Assembly (NCBI GenBank): GCA_030625085.1
Contig: DAOURK010000017.1
Span: 1 to 46,474, forward strand
Reading direction: 5' to 3'
Length of the DNA stretch: 46,474 nucleotides
DNA from: Pseudomonadota bacterium
Lineage (GTDB): Bacteria; SZUA-182; DTGQ01
The position numbers were made by a program, and so were the translations under genes. Below the pieces are notes generated by a model, which worked only from the letters and a program-made list of their open reading frames with translations, ran no database searches and was not told the DNA's origin. Below are positions 7,681 to 16,781 of the stretch, in pieces (position 1 is the stretch's first letter; each line of letters begins with the position of its first letter).

Positions 7681-8625
7681 TTAATGATATTTTTCTTTGG
7701 CTTTTAGCCGAATGTCCGGGGGGAAAATGATGTTTAATTTATAAGAAGTAGATATATTGATAAAAATTTCCGGTTGAGGGAAAAAGATGGGGGGGGGCTC
7801 GGAAGACTTAATAATCTGAGAAATAATCTCAGCTACTTTTCTTCCCAGTAATTCTTGATTATATTCTAAAGCAACTAAAGCGCCCATTTGAGCGCCTGCC
7901 TTCCCACCGCCAATGAAGGGTATTTTGCGGTTAAGACAGCTTGCCGATATTACAGACAAGGAGGCCTCAATGTTTTTATCGTGGACAAGCCCTAAAATTG
8001 CATCTGCATTACCCATTAAAGAATTTAATTTTTTCTTCAGGTCACTTCCGTTTTCAGCAACAGGGAGCGCCTCTATGTGCAGAGTGGGGTAATCCTTAGC
8101 AGCCTCTTGTAAGGATTCAACTTGTTCTCTGGATTTAGGTAGGCTTAAGGTATAAAGTAAGCCGATGGTTTTGATTTCCGGTAAAATAGTACGATACAGT
8201 TTTAAGTTTTTCCTCCAATCGAAACCCGAAAAAATTCCGGAGTAATTGGCCGATGGTTTTTCCCGAATCCTGGCATATCCAATAATAGTGCGCTCAGGGA
8301 ATTTTTTTAAAGCTGATTCCACCTTATCCGCCCCAAAAATATACATAAGATCTTCATCTTTGATTTCATCAATAGAGGTATACTCAATGCAAGGGAAATT
8401 AATTCCTTTAAATAATAACCCATCTCGTAATCCTTTGATGTGTGTTTTATGCCTTGAGTAACCATTTACAATAGCGATTATGTTTTTGGGGTTTGGTTCC
8501 GATCCTTTTGGAATCTCAATAGGCCTATCCCTAAAGTACAGAATGGCAAAAATGATAATTACCAATAAGCTTAAATAGGTAATGCTTCGAATTAAAATAA
8601 TTCGTAAAACTTTACTGATATCCAT
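7681..8625 (-). CDS. Membrane-anchored ABC_sub_bind-type (TrpX/PF04392-like) binding protein
   Basis: The 314-aa product (from the ATG at 8623-8625, which has AAAAGGGG eight bases upstream; an earlier in-frame ATG at 8644-8646 has no such site) has one N-terminal membrane helix with no cleavage motif and a two-lobed periplasmic binding fold. The C-terminal INISTSYKLNIIFPPDIRLKA and the middle ADAILGLVHDKN...PFIGGG fit the ABC substrate-binding family represented by TrpX-like proteins. There is no matching permease or ATPase. It closes the antiporter/signalling cluster, 54 bp behind the 997-aa subunit gene. In some bacteria such orphan binding proteins serve as sensory partners of kinases, so it could feed the histidine kinase encoded upstream; that is inference only. 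Confidence 0.7.
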   Translation of the reverse strand: MDISKVLRIILIRSITYLSLLVIIIFAILYFRDRPIEIPKGSEPNPKNIIAIVNGYSRHKTHIKGLRDGLLFKGINFPCIEYTSIDEIKDEDLMYIFGADKVESALKKFPERTIIGYARIREKPSANYSGIFSGFDWRKNLKLYRTILPEIKTIGLLYTLSLPKSREQVESLQEAAKDYPTLHIEALPVAENGSDLKKKLNSLMGNADAILGLVHDKNIEASLSVISASCLNRKIPFIGGGKAGAQMGALVALEYNQELLGRKVAEIISQIIKSSEPPPIFFPQPEIFINISTSYKLNIIFPPDIRLKAKEKYH

Positions 8626-8678
8626 TTTTTCCCCTTTTAACAACATCGCTGTGTATTATTTATTCCATATTGATAATT

Positions 8679-11672
8679 TTATCGTTTTAGGAAAAAGGTC
8701 AAAATTGAAAAAAATACAATCATTATGGTTATTGTTACAATCATGGCATAAAATGTTTGGATATATAAAAAGCCTACTAAAATGGCAATAGTGATGGTAA
8801 GAGTTGCTGCGATCCAACTAATGTAGCTGCTGATGTCTCCTGTATGAATTTCACTGATTTTTTTACATGTCCTCAGGAACCAGGAATTGCTGAAATCTGC
8901 TTTTTCCAGTTTAAGTTTGGATAAATCCTCAGAGCCGATAATGCCGAAAATAATTCGGTCGACCATCTTATCGTACATCTCCTCTATGTGATAAAATTTC
9001 CTCCATATTCCGGACTTAAGATCACCAGCTTTGGTTAACACTCCCCAGAAAAAGCGGCTAAATATTACCTTATCAAAGGCTAAGTCAAGGTGGGTATCAG
9101 CTTTGGTGACTTTATCGAAAATGCTGTATTCTTTTATCCCAATTGTCGCTTTATCAACAGACCCGGATATTTTTCCCTCGGCCTGGGAGATTTTTCCGAA
9201 AATACCTTCTGAATTAATAACCCTGCTGACAATTTTTGTGTATTTCTGATCAGCTTTAGAGATTTTATCAAACATTCCTTTCTGATTGATGGCCCGATCT
9301 ACGACTGAGGCATATTTTTCATCGGCCTGAGTAACAGGTTTAAAAATTCCATGTTTTTTAGGTAATGGACCTCCTGTCAATTCATCTCCGCCAATAAAAA
9401 GCGGGAAAGGCCTTTCATGGGCAGGCGCTAATGGTGGTGAGGGAATAATCAATTCCAATTTAATTCCGGCAATCCATAAATAAACCATTAATAGGGAAAC
9501 TATTTTTTCAGCCGGTTTTACTATTATTTGATAGGCCAGCCTGCACAAAGAGACGAATGCTTCAAAGACTTTGCGGTAATATTTTTCCAGACTCCATCTT
9601 GGGGAAAGCCTTTTTTTGAAAAGCCCCAGCCCCAAACCAAGCAGTAAAATAATCCCTCCAACAAAGATGGCCGTACTTCCGCCTGAAAGATTGTGGATTA
9701 CTTCTGTGCTGGTTAAGACACTTTTTTGAACCGGATCATATAATAAGGGCAAGAGGGAGTGTTTTGCCGTGGCATGAATATTATAAATCAAATGATAGCC
9801 ATGAGAGTTCGGATTAAAACCAAAATAAGGGAGCATAGGACCGATGAAGGTTTCCAGGAGCCAATTTGGAAATAATCCTAAAACTAAAACACCTGCGCCA
9901 AAAAGAAACAGGGAAACCTTCATAAATATCGGCGAAGATGATATTTTGGCTGAGTCCCTTTTTTTAGGCCCGAGAAAGGTCAGCCCAAATAATTTCATAT
10001 TATAGGCGAATGTACAGCCGGCAGTGATAATAAAGATAATTTCAGCTATACGAAGCCAGAAATCCGGCCTGTGAATACCGGATAAATGTACTGAATGCTG
10101 ATAGGCTTCCAATATGGCATGGTGCAGCATGGTCTTGCTGGCAAAGCCGTTAAAACAGGGGAATCCGGAAATGGCCAGAGCACATATGAGAAAGGTCACG
10201 GCAGCGACTGGAAGCTCATGCCATAATCCGCCTAATTTTCGGATATCCAGTTCTTTGGTTTTAAAATATACAGCCCCGATACTCAAGAATAAGCCCGCTT
10301 TAAACAAGGCATGATTAATGATATGATACAGCGCTCCGGCCAGCCCCATGGCTCCTTCACCACCCATGTAGGCCGCACACCCAATGCCCATAATAATATA
10401 GCCCATTTGGCTGACACTGGAATAGGCTAGTAATTTAAGCGCATGGTTGGAGAAAAGGGCATTAACCGCCCCAAGGAACATGGTTATGATACCCACCCAG
10501 ATTAATAGATATCCCAAATGTGAAGTAGTTATCCAGGCAGCAGGATTTCCCACATGACCAAAGGATGGAGCAAATATCATATTAACAGTGCGAAAAATTC
10601 CATAAGCACCCACCTCGATCATGATACCTGATGACAGGGCCGCAGTAAGGCAGGGCGCTGAACCATAGGAGGAGGGCATCCAGATATGTTCTAAAAATAC
10701 GCCGGCTTTACCGCCGAAGCCAAGCAAAAAGAGGGCGGCTACGAAATATTTCAGGGCCGGGTGAATTTTTTCAAAGGCATAGGCAGCGCTTCGTATCTCT
10801 AATGAACCGGTAAAATGGTAAAAAAGAAAAATGCCGAATAACAGCAAAAGTCCTGTGAATACCCCAAAGTATAAATATACCTTGGCCGACCAGAGGGCCT
10901 GGGCATCTTCGCGGTGGATGACCATAAGGTAAAGAAAGAGCAAAATGCATTCATAGAATACATACAAAGTGAAAAGATCACCCGCTAAAAAGGCGCCTAA
11001 AGTGGCGCTCAGGCAGCACAAATTGGCCACATTGTACCGGAGGCGCTTTTCTTCCACAGCTAAATATTCGTGGGAAAAAATGGCCGTCAATAGCCATATT
11101 AACCCGGTGGCTATTACCAATATCAAGGCTGCCGGATCAACCTTAAAGGTTAAATTCAACTGGAAGGAAGGCAAAAAGGGAATAGAATAATAGATGCCTC
11201 GTCTGATGAGACCTTCGACCGCTCGACCATGGATTACTAAAGGATACATTAATAAAGAAACAACTAAGGTCAAAGCAGATGTAAAGATGACCATAAGCCC
11301 CTGTAAGTAATTGTTTCGCGACCAAAAAAGGGTAATAGCCCCCAATAAGGGTATTAAGATAATCCACCAGGGTAAAGGTGAATAAATCGCTGTTTCCGGG
11401 GTAATCTCAAGGTATTCTGCCGTCTCCTCATGAGTAGTATCCTTTTCATGACCTTGATGCTCCTCTTCAGGGTGTAGCGATGCGTGGCGGCTGTCGGTTT
11501 TAGAAACAGGTTTGCTATGTTGGGATAATGATGCGTAAGCCGGAGTTACTATCTTAAAAGATAGATTCCCCTGGCCAAGGGGAAAAAGAAAAATAAATAG
11601 ATTAAGATATACAAAAATTATAATTATTTTTTTAAGCATTTTTTTCATTATTGATTGTTCATTTCTCAACAT
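8679..11672 (-). CDS. Extended NuoL/MrpA-D-like proton-translocating subunit with C-terminal repeats
   Basis: This 997-aa membrane protein has a hydrophobic leader (14-33), a His-rich segment (about 51-85), then a Proton_antipo_M core of some 14 helices. Glu241 (FYECILLF), Lys322 (GGKAG), His329 and the TM12 lysine (GFASK) of the antiporter channel are kept, but the TM8 lysine is glutamate (Glu353 in MIEVGAYGIF; paralogues in this cluster have MIKAGAYG). After the core (ends near 700) follow a lateral helix (KYYRKVFEAF...), a soluble region with four to five repeats of about 24 residues (about 777-890, pattern F.KI.KAD.KY...VDR.I) and two final helices (about 950-995). Usual relatives are 480-620 aa. 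The start overlaps the stop of the preceding gene (TAATG), implying coupled translation. The role as an ion-pumping subunit is well supported by family; the extension is unexplained. Confidence 0.85.
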   Translation of the reverse strand: MLRNEQSIMKKMLKKIIIIFVYLNLFIFLFPLGQGNLSFKIVTPAYASLSQHSKPVSKTDSRHASLHPEEEHQGHEKDTTHEETAEYLEITPETAIYSPLPWWIILIPLLGAITLFWSRNNYLQGLMVIFTSALTLVVSLLMYPLVIHGRAVEGLIRRGIYYSIPFLPSFQLNLTFKVDPAALILVIATGLIWLLTAIFSHEYLAVEEKRLRYNVANLCCLSATLGAFLAGDLFTLYVFYECILLFLYLMVIHREDAQALWSAKVYLYFGVFTGLLLLFGIFLFYHFTGSLEIRSAAYAFEKIHPALKYFVAALFLLGFGGKAGVFLEHIWMPSSYGSAPCLTAALSSGIMIEVGAYGIFRTVNMIFAPSFGHVGNPAAWITTSHLGYLLIWVGIITMFLGAVNALFSNHALKLLAYSSVSQMGYIIMGIGCAAYMGGEGAMGLAGALYHIINHALFKAGLFLSIGAVYFKTKELDIRKLGGLWHELPVAAVTFLICALAISGFPCFNGFASKTMLHHAILEAYQHSVHLSGIHRPDFWLRIAEIIFIITAGCTFAYNMKLFGLTFLGPKKRDSAKISSSPIFMKVSLFLFGAGVLVLGLFPNWLLETFIGPMLPYFGFNPNSHGYHLIYNIHATAKHSLLPLLYDPVQKSVLTSTEVIHNLSGGSTAIFVGGIILLLGLGLGLFKKRLSPRWSLEKYYRKVFEAFVSLCRLAYQIIVKPAEKIVSLLMVYLWIAGIKLELIIPSPPLAPAHERPFPLFIGGDELTGGPLPKKHGIFKPVTQADEKYASVVDRAINQKGMFDKISKADQKYTKIVSRVINSEGIFGKISQAEGKISGSVDKATIGIKEYSIFDKVTKADTHLDLAFDKVIFSRFFWGVLTKAGDLKSGIWRKFYHIEEMYDKMVDRIIFGIIGSEDLSKLKLEKADFSNSWFLRTCKKISEIHTGDISSYISWIAATLTITIAILVGFLYIQTFYAMIVTITIMIVFFSILTFFLKR

Positions 11673-13210
11673 TATCGAAAATAAAACATACTAATTTTTT
11701 TGGCCAGACTTAATGGAAATCCTGGGAAAAGACCAAAAATCAGTGTCCCCGAGGCTAATAACAAAATCGGGATTAGCATAGCCGGTTTCAATGTTTTCCA
11801 TTCTTTCAGCGTATAAGAGTCATTGTCCTCATTTTTCACAGCTTGTTTTCCCATTTCATAAACGGGTTCTTTCTCCGGTGCAAACCAGGCATTATAAACA
11901 ATAGGACCATAGTAGATCAGGTTCATGAAACTGCTGAGGATGAGGGTGCCAACAGCCACGATACCTACAGCCAAACTATATGAACCTACCTTGACTGCGT
12001 CCAGCGCTCCAATGGCTAAAAACCATTTACTGATAAAGCCATTGAAGGGAGGCAAACCAATCATTGATAATGCGGCCATAGTAAAGCAGGCAGTTACTAT
12101 GGGCATTTTTTTGCCGATTCCTTTTAACTGTGCTAAATGTCTGCTGCCGGTCTGATGAATAAATCCGCCTGCGCATAAAAACAGACCTGCTTTGATGATG
12201 GCGTGGTTAAAAATATGTAAAATCCCGCCGGTTAAGCCAAGGGGTGAAAGCAAGGTAAGGCCCATAATAATATATCCCATTTGAGAGACGCTGGAATACC
12301 CCAACAATTTTTTTAGGTCAGTTTGATTAATGGCGGCGGCAGAGCCAATAAAAATCGAAAACAAAGCCATGCCTAAAAGAATGGCTACGAGGACACTCCC
12401 TTTCAAGACATCTAAGCCAATGATGTTGTAAATAGTTCGAATAATCCCATAGGCCCCGGCCTTGATCATAACACCTGAAGAAAGGGCTACAGCACAGCAG
12501 GGGGTCTCAGGATAAGCTGCCTGCATCCAGTAGTGGAGAGGGAAAATACCAGCTTTAACGCCAAAACCAACGATATACCCCCAAAAGATTAAGGGCAGCC
12601 ATTTATTTCCCTTTAAGCCTAAGCCAACAATGCCCAGATTAATCGTGCCGGTTATGGAAAAAGTCATTAATATTGAAAATAACAGAATCAATCCCCCTGA
12701 AATTCCCATAAAGATATAAACAACTCCTCCTCGCATGGCTTCGGGAGTTTGCTCATGAATCACAAGAACAAAGGAGGCTACACTTAAAAGTTCAAACAGA
12801 ATATATAAACTGAATAGATCGCCGGTAAATACAACTCCGAGCATACCAACTAAAGTAAGAAGCGAGAAAATATCATAGCGTATCTGAGCATGGTTTTTAC
12901 GCATGAACTCAATGGCGTAGAAGCTGGAAAGCATCCAAATTCCTGTAGCAATTAGTCCAACATAAAATCCAAGAGTATCGACCCGTAAAGAGAAGGTTAC
13001 CGGCAAGCCAGTCTCAATTGTATTGACCAGAATTGTGCCTGCCTTGATGGCAGGGTACATGGCGGCGACTACCAGAAAGTCGATTAAGGTTATGATGGCC
13101 GTACAAATGTTTACCTTTTCAGGAAACCTTTTATTCACCCAAAGGACAGGAAGGATTCCCAGGAGCGGGATAGATAAAGCTAATACGGGGGCTATACTCG
13201 TTTGATCCAT
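11672..13210 (-). CDS. MrpD/MbhH/NuoM-N-like proton-translocating subunit (third paralogue)
   Basis: A 512-aa integral membrane protein of the Proton_antipo_M family. The channel residues are all present: Glu140 in the TM5 motif LYILFELLSVASF, Lys219 and His226 in GFGVKAGIFPLHYWM, Lys250 in SGVMIKAGAYG, and Lys395 in the TM12 motif PPFNGFISKWFLA. Length and order fit MrpD or MbhH. It resembles the 503-aa paralogue (16782-18293) much more than a complex-I subunit, suggesting local duplication. It follows the histidine kinase gene after 36 bp and overlaps the 997-aa gene by one base. The ribosome site is weak (TTAGG). Expected function is H+ or Na+ translocation through the membrane as part of a multi-subunit complex. 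Confidence 0.88.
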   Translation of the reverse strand: MDQTSIAPVLALSIPLLGILPVLWVNKRFPEKVNICTAIITLIDFLVVAAMYPAIKAGTILVNTIETGLPVTFSLRVDTLGFYVGLIATGIWMLSSFYAIEFMRKNHAQIRYDIFSLLTLVGMLGVVFTGDLFSLYILFELLSVASFVLVIHEQTPEAMRGGVVYIFMGISGGLILLFSILMTFSITGTINLGIVGLGLKGNKWLPLIFWGYIVGFGVKAGIFPLHYWMQAAYPETPCCAVALSSGVMIKAGAYGIIRTIYNIIGLDVLKGSVLVAILLGMALFSIFIGSAAAINQTDLKKLLGYSSVSQMGYIIMGLTLLSPLGLTGGILHIFNHAIIKAGLFLCAGGFIHQTGSRHLAQLKGIGKKMPIVTACFTMAALSMIGLPPFNGFISKWFLAIGALDAVKVGSYSLAVGIVAVGTLILSSFMNLIYYGPIVYNAWFAPEKEPVYEMGKQAVKNEDNDSYTLKEWKTLKPAMLIPILLLASGTLIFGLFPGFPLSLAKKISMFYFR

Positions 13211-13246
13211 AAAATTTATAAGCCTAAATAATTTTTAAATTCATTT

Positions 13247-14959
13247 TCACCTGATGAGGGTACAAATTCTATTTACCACTTCATCCGGGACAAAGGGATG
13301 AGTAATATAATCATCCGCACCCATCCGAAATCCCTGATCGATTTCAGAACGTTGGGCGGAAGCCGAAAGAATAAGCACTGGGATATCTTTGGTCTTTTTA
13401 TTTGTTTTGACAATTTGACACAAATCAAAGCCATTTAATCGTGGAAGATTAATGTCGAGTATAATCAAATCTATAGAGCCCTGAAATATTTTTTCTAAAG
13501 CCTCAATGCCGTCTTTGGCGGTAAAAATATTCCAATTTTCAGAGCTGATGCAGGTGACAATCAAGTCGCATACCTCCGGATCATCCTCAACCACCAAAAT
13601 TTTTTGTTTTAAGGTTTTTTTCTGTTTATTTTCATCTTTTTCATTGTGCTTAATGTAAGGACCTTCTCGCACTTCCTGTAATTTGTTGGCTGAATGCATG
13701 GCCTCATGGCTTTTTGGAAGGGTAAAGGAAAATATACTTCCTCCCTTTTCAGGGCTTTTTACCCAGATTTGACCATGATGGAGTTCTACAATATTTTTGG
13801 CGATGCATAATCCTAAACCTGTTCCTCCATATTCCCTGGTAGCGGTATTATCCGCTTGATAAAATTTATCGAAGATTTTTTTTAGCTCATTTTCAGCCAG
13901 ACCTATACCCTTATCTATGACATTGATCTGAATAAAATCCTTAAGGGATATACCTTTACCGATTTTTTCCTCCTTTTCCAAAAGAGCTTCCAGAATAATT
14001 TCTCCGCCGGCAGGGGTAAATTTGATGGCATTACTCAATAGATTGATAAGGACCTGGGATATTTTTTGCTTATCTGCATAAACCTTTGGAAGTTCAGATG
14101 GGATTCGGCTTTTAAAATGGATTTTTTTCTTTTGAAATAAAGGCTTCATAGAATTGGTGGTTTCTTCAGCTAATTCAGTGAAATCCAGACTTTTTTGTCG
14201 AATTTCATATTTGTTTGATTCAATACGGGATAAATCCAATAAATCATTGATCAAGCTATTCAAGTGGTCGGCTCTATCATCGGCTGCAATCAAGCCCTTT
14301 TCTTGCCGGGCATTAATTTGTCCAAGGCGTTGGTTTTTTATAAGTGAGACGTATCCCTTAATTACTGTTAACGGCGTACGTAATTCATGGGAAACAGTGG
14401 ATAGGAAATCGGATTTAATGGCATTGAGTTGTTGCAATTTTTCGTTGGCTTCACGAAGTACTCGATCTCGTCTTTCCAATTCTTGATTAACCTTTTCGAT
14501 TTCTATCTGCCGGTCCTGTAATGATGAGGCCATCCGGTTAAATGTTCTGGCCAATTCTCCAATTTCATCCTTACTATCCTGACTGCTTATTTCTATTCTT
14601 TCATTCAGTTGACCCTGGCCGATCAATTCTGCCTTTTGGGATAACGAAATAATTGAATCGGTAAATCTACTGGTAAATTTGCCTAACAAGAGCAACGCTC
14701 CCCCCAAGGTTGCAATAAAACTGAACATAATGAATATAGAGAGAAATATATTATATCTGGTGGCCGTTTTAATTAATTGATTAGCCCCTGAAATAACATA
14801 ATTTTCTTTTGAAACGGCTGAATCCAGATCTTCAATAATCACTTGGAGTCCCTCAGTAACTCGGTGTAGAGAAATATATGAGAATGTTCCAACCATAGCT
14901 GAAAATAAAATAACAATCAAAAAACCTACTATTAGTTTTTGGGTAATGTTAAGGTTCAT
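13247..14959 (-). CDS. Hybrid sensor histidine kinase (HAMP-HisKA-HATPase-REC)
   Basis: The 570-aa kinase has two membrane helices (about 7-29 and 69-93) with only a short periplasmic loop, a HAMP domain (about 93-145), a coiled coil, HisKA with His191 in STVSHELRTPL, and HATPase_c with N box (Asn310 in NLLSNAIKF), D-x-G (VIDKGIG) and GGTGLGL. A C-terminal receiver domain (about 453-570) keeps the acidic pair EDD and the acceptor Asp502 (LIILDINLP), but the conserved lysine before P-F is histidine (His554 in ITHPF). The small external loop suggests sensing within the membrane or through a partner. It lies 12 bp after the REC-GGDEF gene and before the third antiporter subunit, so signalling and ion-transport genes share one transcript. 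Confidence 0.92.
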   Translation of the reverse strand: MNLNITQKLIVGFLIVILFSAMVGTFSYISLHRVTEGLQVIIEDLDSAVSKENYVISGANQLIKTATRYNIFLSIFIMFSFIATLGGALLLLGKFTSRFTDSIISLSQKAELIGQGQLNERIEISSQDSKDEIGELARTFNRMASSLQDRQIEIEKVNQELERRDRVLREANEKLQQLNAIKSDFLSTVSHELRTPLTVIKGYVSLIKNQRLGQINARQEKGLIAADDRADHLNSLINDLLDLSRIESNKYEIRQKSLDFTELAEETTNSMKPLFQKKKIHFKSRIPSELPKVYADKQKISQVLINLLSNAIKFTPAGGEIILEALLEKEEKIGKGISLKDFIQINVIDKGIGLAENELKKIFDKFYQADNTATREYGGTGLGLCIAKNIVELHHGQIWVKSPEKGGSIFSFTLPKSHEAMHSANKLQEVREGPYIKHNEKDENKQKKTLKQKILVVEDDPEVCDLIVTCISSENWNIFTAKDGIEALEKIFQGSIDLIILDINLPRLNGFDLCQIVKTNKKTKDIPVLILSASAQRSEIDQGFRMGADDYITHPFVPDEVVNRICTLIR

Positions 14960-14971
14960 ATACAGTTAAGA

Positions 14972-15952
14972 TCAATCATCCATCTCATTTTTTTTAACTG
15001 AATTAGTGTCCGAGAATTTTCTTCTATCTTTTTGATAGTTGCTCCCTTCCAATTTTTTAACGTGTTTTTTTATTTCAGCAGCCTTCTCAGCTACCTGCAA
15101 ATGATGAATAAATTGATTATTCTCGTTACTAATTACTGCTATAGAGATAGTCATTAACATGAATTTTTTAATCTCTCCCCTTCGGTCTTCACTAATAAGA
15201 TAGCCTCGGGCTATGTCTTCCTCGCTGTATTGTATTGGTATCAAACTATCAAATAGTTTAATTATTCCTTGGCAAAGCTGATCGGCCTTATCCGGAGTGG
15301 TGAGGATTACAAAATCATCTCCGCCAATATGGCCGATAAAATCATCGGGATTACCATATTGCTTCACACTATTTAAAATTGTATTAGCACAAAATTTAAT
15401 AACCCGGTTCCCGGCGGCATATCCATAATTGTCATTGTAAACCTTGAAATTATCAAGATCGACAAATAAGGCGGCAAACTTTTCTTTATTCTCAATGGCT
15501 CGCTGGATTTCTTTTTCAATGGGAACATTACCGGGCAAATGGGTGAGGGGATTGGCGTATAGGTCCCGTCTCATCTTTCTCAGTAAGGCATTAATGCGAG
15601 CCTCCAGTTCCAAAGGATTAAAAGGCTTGACCAGATAATCATCAGCGCCTATATTGAGTCCTTCAACTTTATCATCAGTAGTTTGTTTTGCTGTTAACAT
15701 GATCACCGGAACATGAGCAGTTACAATATTTTCTTTAAGTATTCGACAGACATCCATGCCGGATTTTTCCGGCAACATGACATCCAGAACTATGATGTCA
15801 GGTTCGTGGGTAATTACCTTCTCCAAGGCCTCTACACCTGTTTTGGCTTCAGTAATTCGATAGGACTCGGAATCTAAACTGAGTCGAATAATGTCTCGAG
15901 TATCCGGATCATCATCTACGATTAGAATTTTAGTTTGTTCAGAAGGATTCAT
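14972..15952 (-). CDS. REC-GGDEF response regulator (PleD/WspR-like, GGDDF variant)
   Basis: The 326-aa protein has an N-terminal receiver domain with phosphoacceptor Asp57 (DIIVLDVMLP) and Lys109 (YLVKPF), followed by a GGDEF domain beginning NPLTHLPGN. The active-site loop is GGDDF (210-214) instead of GGDEF, and the RxxD inhibitory site is absent (DFIGHIGGDDF). Asp and Asn for Mg and guanine binding (FVDLDNFKVYNDNYG) are kept. Changes of this type are common in the NPLTxLPGN subgroup; whether it makes c-di-GMP is uncertain and it could be a receptor or scaffold. The start has a strong TAGGAG site. It is the likely partner of the hybrid kinase encoded 12 bp downstream. Confidence 0.9.
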   Translation of the reverse strand: MNPSEQTKILIVDDDPDTRDIIRLSLDSESYRITEAKTGVEALEKVITHEPDIIVLDVMLPEKSGMDVCRILKENIVTAHVPVIMLTAKQTTDDKVEGLNIGADDYLVKPFNPLELEARINALLRKMRRDLYANPLTHLPGNVPIEKEIQRAIENKEKFAALFVDLDNFKVYNDNYGYAAGNRVIKFCANTILNSVKQYGNPDDFIGHIGGDDFVILTTPDKADQLCQGIIKLFDSLIPIQYSEEDIARGYLISEDRRGEIKKFMLMTISIAVISNENNQFIHHLQVAEKAAEIKKHVKKLEGSNYQKDRRKFSDTNSVKKNEMDD

Positions 15953-16006
15953 TTTTTCTCCTAATTCTTTAGATTCCCTATAACCAAGATAGCTAAAAGA
16001 TTTATA

Positions 16007-16657
16007 TTAAGATCGGTATTTTTTTTTATGAGCAAAAAAAATAATAAATCCATACATAGACAAAGCAACTCCCGCAATCAGCTTATAGAGAAATCGCAGA
16101 AATCCTATGGTATTTGGTTCATGAAATCCGGATACAAAACCCTTGACCGGGTCGAAATATCCGGTAAATATTCTCCCCTGTTCTAAAAGGTAAAGAGATA
16201 AGGCTAACAGTAACAAAGATATGGTCAAAGGCTTTAAGGAAGTAAATTTTTCTTTTTTATACATAATAAGAAAATAAACCAGAAGAAAGATTACCAGGAA
16301 AATTAAGCCAATCCAGTAAAGTTTGTAAGTAACTGGAATAGAAAGGATATCGGGATGTTCAGTATCAGCAGTATGGATTATCCCATGGTTTTTCCCCTCG
16401 GGGTTAATTTCATTTTCCTTTTTAACTGTTTCATGAAAATCTTTTCCATGGACGATCCCATTGTGTTTATTAATCATTTCATGATTGGCCTTTTTATTGA
16501 CAGTCCCGTGATGTTTTTCATCCGGCAAAGAGTGCATATTTTTAGGATGAGAAGCCAAACCTTGGCCCTTAGCTATGCAAAACAGAGAAATTACGGCTAA
16601 AATCCATAGCAGAATCCAAGCCCTTTTTCCCCCATTAAGATTTCTATTCATCGTCAT
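16007..16657 (-). CDS. Histidine-rich exported membrane protein of unknown function
   Basis: The 216-aa product has a signal peptide or first helix (about 13-32), an external segment of about 70 residues with at least twelve histidines in loosely repeated blocks (HHGTVNKKANHEM, NGIVHGKDFHETV, NHGIIHTADTEH), then three predicted helices (about 112-133, 143-160, 190-210) and a basic C-terminus. I do not recognise a family. The His-rich part may bind divalent metal or buffer protons at the outer face; the N-terminal segment of the 997-aa subunit in the same cluster is also His-rich. It sits 54 bp ahead of the REC-GGDEF gene and 124 bp behind the second MrpD paralogue. AGGA seven bases before the ATG supports the start. 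Confidence 0.6.
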   Translation of the reverse strand: MTMNRNLNGGKRAWILLWILAVISLFCIAKGQGLASHPKNMHSLPDEKHHGTVNKKANHEMINKHNGIVHGKDFHETVKKENEINPEGKNHGIIHTADTEHPDILSIPVTYKLYWIGLIFLVIFLLVYFLIMYKKEKFTSLKPLTISLLLLALSLYLLEQGRIFTGYFDPVKGFVSGFHEPNTIGFLRFLYKLIAGVALSMYGFIIFFAHKKKYRS

Positions 16658-16666
16658 CTAAATTCC

Positions 16667-16735
16667 TAACCCGGACAAGCCGGAACCAAAAAATATAATT
16701 TTACCACGAAGATCACAAAGGCCACGAAGTGAAAA
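16667..16735. repeat. CACGAAG/ACCCGGA dispersed repeat, partial copy
   Basis: The segment reads ACCCGGACAAGCCGGAACC, an AT-rich link, then ACCACGAAGATCACAAAGG and CCACGAAGTG. The same order of blocks is present in reverse at 26451-26550, so the unit is larger than the simple CACGAAG hairpin. It interrupts the antiporter operon between the second MrpD paralogue and the His-rich gene. Confidence 0.65.
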
Positions 16736-16781
16736 TAAAATCTTTCGGTAAAATTTTACAATTTACCACATGAAACTCCCT

